Origin: Phaeocystidibacter luteus
GTDB taxonomy: Bacteria; Bacteroidota; Bacteroidia; Flavobacteriales; Schleiferiaceae
Direction of reading: 5' to 3'
DNA length: 64,000 bases
Assembly (NCBI RefSeq): GCF_008933115.1
Contig: NZ_WBVO01000008.1
Span: 1-64,000, forward strand
The position numbers and the translations under genes are program-made. Shown in pieces: positions 59,407-64,000 of the stretch; within the stretch, counting starts at the first letter, position 1; each line of letters begins with the position of its first letter. The notes beneath the pieces were generated by a model, which was not told the DNA's origin, made no database searches, and was given only the letters and a program-made list of their open reading frames with translations.

Positions 59407-60408
59407 TTAATTCTTAGGGTCAATTGCCCACTTGAGATAGATCGACCCCCAAGTGAATCCACCGCCAAAAGCAGCGAACACTAGGTTGTCTCCTTTTTTC
59501 AATTTTGAAAGGTAGTCCCACAACAAGAGCGGAAGCGTACCATTCGTCGTATTTCCGTAGCGCTGAATGTTCAACATAACCTTGTCATCATCCAAGCCCA
59601 TGCGGTTTGCCGTAGCATTGATGATGCGAAGGTTTGCCTGGTGTGGAACGAGCCAATCAACATCTTCGCCTGTGAGATTGTTTCGCTCAAGAATTTGAGC
59701 ACTCACATCGGCCATGTTGGTTACAGCGAACTTGAATACTTGCTGGCCTTCTTGATAAACAAAGTGCTTGTTTAATTCAACCGTTTCCTGCGAAGCTGGA
59801 AGAATCGAACCTCCTGCATCAATCTTAAGATACTGACGTCCACTACCGTCGCTGCGAAGCACCTCATCCTGAACACCATACCCTTCGGTATTTGGCTCAA
59901 GAAGGACACATCCTCCACCGTCACCGAAAATGACACAAGTGGTACGGTCTTCATAGTTGATGATGGAAGACATTTTATCTGCACCAACGACTAGTACCTT
60001 CTTATACCTGCCACTTTCTATAAACTTCGAACCTGTGGACAAGCCATATAAGAATCCGCTACATGCGGCCATCAAATCGTAGGAAAATGCATTGTTTGCG
60101 CCAATGTTGGTGGCGATGTATGCCGCTGTAGATGCTACGGGCATATCAGGTGTTGCAGTACAACAAATCACGAGGTCTACATCCGACACGTCAACACCGA
60201 ACTTCGACTTCATATCGTCGACAGCACGAATGCCAAGGGTGGATGTACCTGCGCCTTCTTCCTTGAGAAGTCGACGTTCCTTGATACCGGTACGCGTGGT
60301 GATCCACTCATCAGTAGTGTCCACCATCTCTTCCAACAATGCGTTGGTCAAGCGAAATTCCGGCACATAGCCTCCAACTGCTGTAATCGCGGCTGTTACT
60401 TTGCTCAT
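59407..60408 (-). CDS. fabH: 3-oxoacyl-ACP synthase III
   Basis: 333 residues. Thiolase-fold KAS III: the catalytic Cys116 in MAACSGFLYGL, then His in VPHQANLRI and Asn in YGNTTNGTLPL near the C-terminus; the first residues (TDEWITTRTGIKERR) are typical. It condenses acetyl-CoA with malonyl-ACP to start fatty-acid synthesis. It follows rpmF after a terminator with a weak promoter-like TTG-N16-TAACTTTA (minus strand, near 60448-60441) upstream, so it may be transcribed partly on its own. Confidence 0.95.
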   Translation of the reverse strand: MSKVTAAITAVGGYVPEFRLTNALLEEMVDTTDEWITTRTGIKERRLLKEEGAGTSTLGIRAVDDMKSKFGVDVSDVDLVICCTATPDMPVASTAAYIATNIGANNAFSYDLMAACSGFLYGLSTGSKFIESGRYKKVLVVGADKMSSIINYEDRTTCVIFGDGGGCVLLEPNTEGYGVQDEVLRSDGSGRQYLKIDAGGSILPASQETVELNKHFVYQEGQQVFKFAVTNMADVSAQILERNNLTGEDVDWLVPHQANLRIINATANRMGLDDDKVMLNIQRYGNTTNGTLPLLLWDYLSKLKKGDNLVFAAFGGGFTWGSIYLKWAIDPKN

Positions 60409-60502
60409 TGCGATTGGTATTAACCTAGGGCGAAAGCGGTAAAGTTAGGCCTTCACCGCGGTTCAACAAATTTTCGCTGAACTTTCTCCCTGAATAGAGG
60501 GC

Positions 60503-60540
60503 AAATAAAAAAGCAGACCCAATCATGTGAATGAGTCTAC
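60503..60540 (-). terminator. Terminator or attenuator after rpmF
   Basis: On the minus strand GTAGACTCATT pairs imperfectly with GATTGGGTCTGC, followed by TTTTTT. It lies between rpmF and fabH and may partly end yceD-rpmF transcription. Confidence 0.75.
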
Positions 60541-60566
60541 TTCCGCTATACGTTGTGGTAGGTCGA

Positions 60567-60755
60567 TTACGCCTCTTCCTTCTCGAGGACAACCTTTCCT
60601 TTGTAGTACAATTTGCCTTCGTACCAGTGAGCACGGTGATAAAGGTGTGCTTCACCTGTAGTTGGGTCAACCGCAATTTGTGGTGCAGTTGCCTTGTAAT
60701 GTGTACGACGCTTGTCACGGCGAGTAGTCGACTGTCTGCGCTTTGGATGTGCCAT
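60567..60755 (-). CDS. rpmF: 50S ribosomal protein L32
   Basis: 62 residues. The N-terminus [20 protein letters not shown] is the near-universal L32 sequence (PKRRxSKxRRxxRRAHW type). The central Cys pair seen in many L32 proteins is absent ([15 protein letters not shown] at the place of the zinc ribbon), so this is the zinc-independent C-minus form. It directly follows the DUF177 gene, a pairing found in most bacteria. Confidence 0.95.
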   Translation of the reverse strand: MAHPKRRQSTTRRDKRRTHYKATAPQIAVDPTTGEAHLYHRAHWYEGKLYYKGKVVLEKEEA

Positions 60756-60788
60756 GATTCCTAATTTATAGTGCTCGTTCTGTTGAGC

Positions 60789-61331
60789 TTAATTCAACAA
60801 ATCTTTCAATTTTGACCAACGTGGATCAACATCGTCGTCCTCATCATCATCATTCGATTCTGGTGGTGCACCCGGCATGTACTTTTCCAACAAGTCCAAG
60901 GCTTCCTCGTCTACATCTCCCTCTTCAACCTTGGGATGAATAAACTTGGTTGGCAGCGACAATACAATCAATTCATAAATGAACTGAGAGAGGTTTACTT
61001 CATACTCACCGTGCGGCAAGATCAAGATTTCATCATCATCATCGTTGTAAGCATCACCAAACTTCACAACCAAGTCAAAGCTGTTCTTCAATTCCTGATC
61101 AAATGGCTCCCCCGTAAGGTCGCACTCAACAGGAACCATACCTTTCATCTTAAAGGCAAACTCCAACATGGTGTTCTGCTTCGCTAGCTCCACCTTCACG
61201 TTCACCTTTATTCCAGGTAAGTCGTGATAATCAAATAATACGTCTAAGAACGTCTCGTCAATCTCATACTCAAAGTCATGCCGACCCAAAGGCAATCCGG
61301 AAAACACAATGTTGTAGTCCTTCTTCTTCAT
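60789..61331 (-). CDS. yceD: DUF177/YceD family protein
   Basis: 180 residues from the ATG at 61331 (MKKKDYNIVFSGLPLGRHDF); an in-frame start at 61367 lies inside the promoter and is rejected. DUF177 features: CDLTGEPFDQEL (here one Cys only), FIYELIVLSLPTKFIHP, and an acidic C-terminus (DDDEDDDVDPRWSKLKDLL), the hallmark ending. YceD-family proteins are linked to rRNA processing or large-subunit accumulation and nearly always precede rpmF. Confidence 0.9.
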   Translation of the reverse strand: MKKKDYNIVFSGLPLGRHDFEYEIDETFLDVLFDYHDLPGIKVNVKVELAKQNTMLEFAFKMKGMVPVECDLTGEPFDQELKNSFDLVVKFGDAYNDDDDEILILPHGEYEVNLSQFIYELIVLSLPTKFIHPKVEEGDVDEEALDLLEKYMPGAPPESNDDDEDDDVDPRWSKLKDLLN

Positions 61332-61356
61332 GGTCTCTACACGTTCTTTGAGCCCG

Positions 61357-61386
61357 CAAAAATACAAATCTTTCGTTACCCTTCAA
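61357..61386 (-). promoter_or_regulatory. Promoter of the yceD-rpmF-fabH-accBC operon
   Basis: On the minus strand TTG (61386-61384), 19 bases, then TATTTTTG (61364-61357): an exact Bacteroidota promoter. Transcription should begin near 61350, about 19 bases before the yceD ATG at 61331. Confidence 0.65.
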
Positions 61387-61400
61387 TATATATCTGAAAA

Positions 61401-62462
61401 TCAACGCGAGTCACGCGTAGATTTCCCAAATGCAAGAGGGTTTTTGGTGATGTCAATATGCTGCGAACGGCTTCTGAATGCGTCAATCGCCATATATACG
61501 GCCTGTCTAAAACTACTTTCATCCGCAGTGCCATTTCCAGCAATTTCATACGCCGTACCATGGTCTGGCGACGTTCGAATGACCGGAAGACCGGCCGTGT
61601 AGTTCACTCCTTCGCCAAAATGTAGCGTCTTAAATGGTATCAATCCCTGGTCGTGATACATAGCCAATACAGCATCAAACTTCTCATATGCGCCCGAACC
61701 AAAAAATCCGTCAGACGAATAAGGCCCCATCGCCACAATTCCTTTCTCAAATGCAGTCTTTACCGCCGGCTCAATGATTTCAGCTTCCTCTTTTCCCAAC
61801 AATCCTCCATCACCCGCATGTGGATTCAACCCCAAAACGGCAATCTTAGGTTTACGAATAGAAAAGTCACTTACCAAGGCATCGTTCAACTGACGAAGCT
61901 TAGCAACTATCCCCTCCATAGTGAGTTCTGCAGCTACTTTCTTCAGTGGAACATGGCCAGTAACCAAGCCTACCTTTAAATGCGTACCACATAGAATCAT
62001 CAGTGGATCCGCTTCAAAGTACTCGCCCAAAAATCCGGTATGACCCGTAAACGGACGATCTTCTTTATCAATGTTGTTCTTATTTACTGGCGCAGTGACC
62101 AGCACATCAATGTGGCCCTTTTTCAAGGCTTCACTTGCAATCTCAAGCGATTTGAACGCGTAATCTCCAACAACCGGATCTTCCTTGCCAAACTCTAGGC
62201 TCACCATCTCGTTCCAGCTCTCCACCACGTTGAATCTTCCGTCTTTTGCGTCAACGGCCGACTTCACATTCTGAAACTTGAAATCGCCCTCCCCAATCGC
62301 CTTTCTGTGGTAAGACAATGCCTTACTCGACGCAAAGAGAATTGGCGTACAAAGTTCCATCATGGCCTGATCGGCGAAGGCTTTAACAATCACCTCCATA
62401 CCGATTCCGTTCAAATCGCCGCACGAAATACCGACCCTCACTATCTGGTTTTCGCTACTCAT
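61401..62462 (-). CDS. pdxA: 4-hydroxythreonine-4-phosphate dehydrogenase
   Basis: 353 residues. Metal ligands are suggested by TGHTGFLGEYF, LAMYHDQGLIPFK and TSPDHGTAYEIAG; the start (VGISCGDLNGIGMEVI) and APVNK are family hallmarks. It oxidises 4-phosphohydroxy-threonine in the DXP-dependent pyridoxal phosphate pathway, which also uses the Dxs product made by the dxs in this window. The start overlaps the leucyl aminopeptidase stop (ATGA). Confidence 0.95.
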   Translation of the reverse strand: MSSENQIVRVGISCGDLNGIGMEVIVKAFADQAMMELCTPILFASSKALSYHRKAIGEGDFKFQNVKSAVDAKDGRFNVVESWNEMVSLEFGKEDPVVGDYAFKSLEIASEALKKGHIDVLVTAPVNKNNIDKEDRPFTGHTGFLGEYFEADPLMILCGTHLKVGLVTGHVPLKKVAAELTMEGIVAKLRQLNDALVSDFSIRKPKIAVLGLNPHAGDGGLLGKEEAEIIEPAVKTAFEKGIVAMGPYSSDGFFGSGAYEKFDAVLAMYHDQGLIPFKTLHFGEGVNYTAGLPVIRTSPDHGTAYEIAGNGTADESSFRQAVYMAIDAFRSRSQHIDITKNPLAFGKSTRDSR

Positions 62463-63862
62463 GCTTTGTTCTTTAAGTAATCAAAGAGGATGCGAACTCC
62501 AACACCGGTTGCTCCTTTAGTTCTATATCCATCGGCTGCCGACAAAAATGCCGGTCCGGCAATGTCGAAATGTACATAGGGATAATCCGTGAAGTGCTCA
62601 AGGAACTTACCCGCAGTGATTGCTCCCGCTTCTGGACCTCCTATGTTCTTCATGTCCGCAATATCGCTTTTCAACATGTCGCTGTACTCTTTCCAAAATG
62701 GGAAGATGGCTAAACGCTCGTACACAGACTTACCCGAATCGCTCAAATGATCGAAGACCTTCTTCTCAGCCGTACCCATGGCCACTATCCCTTGCGTGCC
62801 AATCGCACGTGCAGCAGCACCTGTGAGCGTCGCCAAGTCGATGACCAATTTCGGATTAAACTTCTTCGCGTAGTGTAATGCATCCGCCAAGATCAATCTT
62901 CCCTCAGCATCCGTATTCATCACTTCAACAGTAGTTCCGTCATACATCGTAATCACATCTCCAGGTGTGATAGCGTTCAACCCCGGACGGTTATCCGTTG
63001 CCGGTACGAGGCCAATGACATGGACATCCAATTTAGCTTTACTAACAGCTACCATGGTTCCGATAACTGCTGCCGCTCCCCCCATGTCACTCTTCATTGT
63101 GTCCATGGCAGTTGAGGGCTTCAAACTCAAACCTCCAGTATCGTAAACAACGCCCTTACCAACCAAGATGATTGGCTTCTTATTTCTCGCATTATCTGGT
63201 TTGTACTCCATAATGCTAAACGTCGGCGGGTCAATACTTCCCTTGTTTACACCTAGAAGTCCACCCATCTTGAGCGACTCAATTTTCTTTTTGTTGAATA
63301 TCTCGACGTGAAAACCACATTCTTCTCCAAGTTGCTTCGCCGTGTAGGCGAGCTTCTCTGCATTGAGCTGGAGAACCGGGGTGTTCACAAGATCACGAGC
63401 AATACATGTGGCCTCAACTCGAACCGACACTTCCTCAAAATCCTCCTTAGTACAAGAAGGCAAGAAGATGCTCACGAGTTTGTTCTTCTTCTTTTCACTG
63501 TCGCTGAACAGCTCTGTGAATTTGTAGTTCCTCAACGCACAACCCTCAGCAATTGCCGCCGCGAATTCACCTTCAATTTGAACTGCCGCTTCGTGATGCG
63601 CATTCAGCCAGCCAGCAAGTGCTGCACCCGCTCTACGCGCCGCTTCAACATGTTCGTAATTTTCTCCTTTGTTCTTGAGAATTCTTGCGAGATGGTACCT
63701 TCCCGATGATGGAATTTGAATCCAGCCCGAGAAGCTGTTCTCCGAAGCATGGTTAATGTAGGCGGCAGAGTCCGTACCGAAATGATCGATAATGGCCTGA
63801 ATATCAGATGATGCAAACGCCTTAACCGCGTCAGAGGAAGCAGTGTTTTGAATAAGCGACAT
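62459..63862 (-). CDS. pepA: M17 leucyl aminopeptidase
   Basis: 467 residues. The M17 signature NTDAEGRL lies near residue 317, and the metal/catalytic set VGKGVVYDTGGLSLKPS, MKSDMGGAAAV follows the family pattern. The usual ITFDSGG is VVYDTGG here, as in some Bacteroidota. It releases N-terminal amino acids from peptides in the cytosol; members also bind DNA in E. coli. It is the first gene of the pdxA pair, behind a TACTTTTG box. Confidence 0.93.
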   Translation of the reverse strand: MSLIQNTASSDAVKAFASSDIQAIIDHFGTDSAAYINHASENSFSGWIQIPSSGRYHLARILKNKGENYEHVEAARRAGAALAGWLNAHHEAAVQIEGEFAAAIAEGCALRNYKFTELFSDSEKKKNKLVSIFLPSCTKEDFEEVSVRVEATCIARDLVNTPVLQLNAEKLAYTAKQLGEECGFHVEIFNKKKIESLKMGGLLGVNKGSIDPPTFSIMEYKPDNARNKKPIILVGKGVVYDTGGLSLKPSTAMDTMKSDMGGAAAVIGTMVAVSKAKLDVHVIGLVPATDNRPGLNAITPGDVITMYDGTTVEVMNTDAEGRLILADALHYAKKFNPKLVIDLATLTGAAARAIGTQGIVAMGTAEKKVFDHLSDSGKSVYERLAIFPFWKEYSDMLKSDIADMKNIGGPEAGAITAGKFLEHFTDYPYVHFDIAGPAFLSAADGYRTKGATGVGVRILFDYLKNKA

Positions 63863-63885
63863 AGAACTGAATTAGAGTTGTGATT

Positions 63886-63893
63886 CAAAAGTA
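63886..63893 (-). promoter_or_regulatory. -7 box upstream of pepA
   Basis: TACTTTTG on the minus strand, an exact TAnnTTTG match, 23 bases before the ATG. There is no TTG at -33. Confidence 0.38.
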
Positions 63894-63944
63894 GCAAAAA
63901 GGAAAGGCCTTGCCTACTGCATCGCAACTAGTCTACTTTCTGCC

Positions 63945-64000
63945 TTACTCCATCAACCTAAACTCACTTTGCATCGTATTTACATTGAAGCCTTGTTCTG
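63945..64000 (-). CDS. Possible C-terminal end of a gene running off the window
   Basis: Reading the minus strand from the window edge, one frame stays open for 17 codons: EQGFNVNTMQSEFRLME-stop. The amino-acid composition is that of a real C-terminus, and the gene would be in the same orientation as pepA, ending 83 bases before the pepA start. Too short to assign; it may be chance. Confidence 0.25.
   Translation of the reverse strand, partial: EQGFNVNTMQSEFRLME

Noticed and set aside
1-64000. CRISPR arrays, tRNA or rRNA genes, prophage, IS transposases
   Set aside because: No regularly spaced repeat-spacer pattern, no cloverleaf-like sequences that I could recognise by eye, and no transposase or integrase proteins among the open frames.

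Overview
This 64 kb window is chromosomal DNA of a Bacteroidota bacterium, most likely a marine Flavobacteriales relative (Cryomorphaceae/Schleiferiaceae-like). The evidence is: C-terminal type IX secretion (T9SS) sorting domains on three large secreted proteins; the Bacteroidota-style moxR-batABCDE aerotolerance operon; very tight ATGA/TAATG gene coupling; many Sec-signal beta-barrels and lipoproteins; and promoters of the Bacteroidota form TTG-N19-TAnnTTTG. There are no rRNA genes, no recognisable tRNA genes, no phage, no transposase and no CRISPR array. The species call is inference; the phylum is well supported.

Layout. 1-2960: a WG-repeat protein gene bracketed by direct repeats, followed by a dense array of short hairpin repeats with a GCTTTAGC loop. 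2961-6741 (minus): a di-haem cytochrome c peroxidase and a PhoX-like T9SS cargo protein, separated by a strong hairpin. 7111-15377 (plus): moxR, a DUF58 gene, a membrane protein and batA-batE, an uninterrupted translationally coupled operon. 15402-20285 (plus): GT-C-like membrane protein, lipoprotein, pentapeptide-repeat protein, small K+ channel, SulP transporter. 20390-31943: small accessory genes (solitary antitoxin-like genes, beta-barrels, lipoproteins, TspO-like protein, methionine aminotransferase, DcaP-like porin, M20 peptidase), including the frameshifted remnant of a lipoprotein gene. 32024-34953 (minus): a LamG T9SS protein coupled to a 55-residue PID-CTERM-like peptide. 35098-38023 (plus): the Kdo pathway kdsD-kdsA-kdsC plus gluQ. 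38065-45362: a T9SS adhesin-like protein, yicC-gmk-nadD, CHAP protein, ParD-like antitoxin, CPBP protease, unknown membrane protein. 45351-49709: deacetylase, two XRE-type HTH genes, EamA transporter, ArsC-like protein, arylsulfatase. 49780-63862 (mostly minus): dxs, a small secreted gene pair, trpS, lipoprotein, SDR, ktrA, metB-like, accC, accB, fabH, rpmF, DUF177/yceD, pdxA and a leucyl aminopeptidase.

How the genes work together. The window is mainly housekeeping: fatty-acid initiation (yceD-rpmF-fabH-accB-accC), Kdo for LPS (kdsD-A-C), nucleotide and cofactor synthesis (gmk, nadD, pdxA, dxs), translation (trpS, gluQ, rpmF) and envelope maintenance (Bat operon, porins). The accessory interest lies in the repeats and small genes: (i) repeats bracketing the WG-repeat gene and the covarying GCTTTAGC hairpins; (ii) the PID-CTERM-like peptide coupled to the LamG protein; (iii) four antitoxin-like genes, each without a recognisable toxin; (iv) palindromes centred on -7 promoter boxes; (v) two intergenic loci (51439-52723 and 56797-57514) that share several short repeat modules. 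I do not see a clearly new multi-gene system; items (ii) and (v) come closest to undescribed biology.
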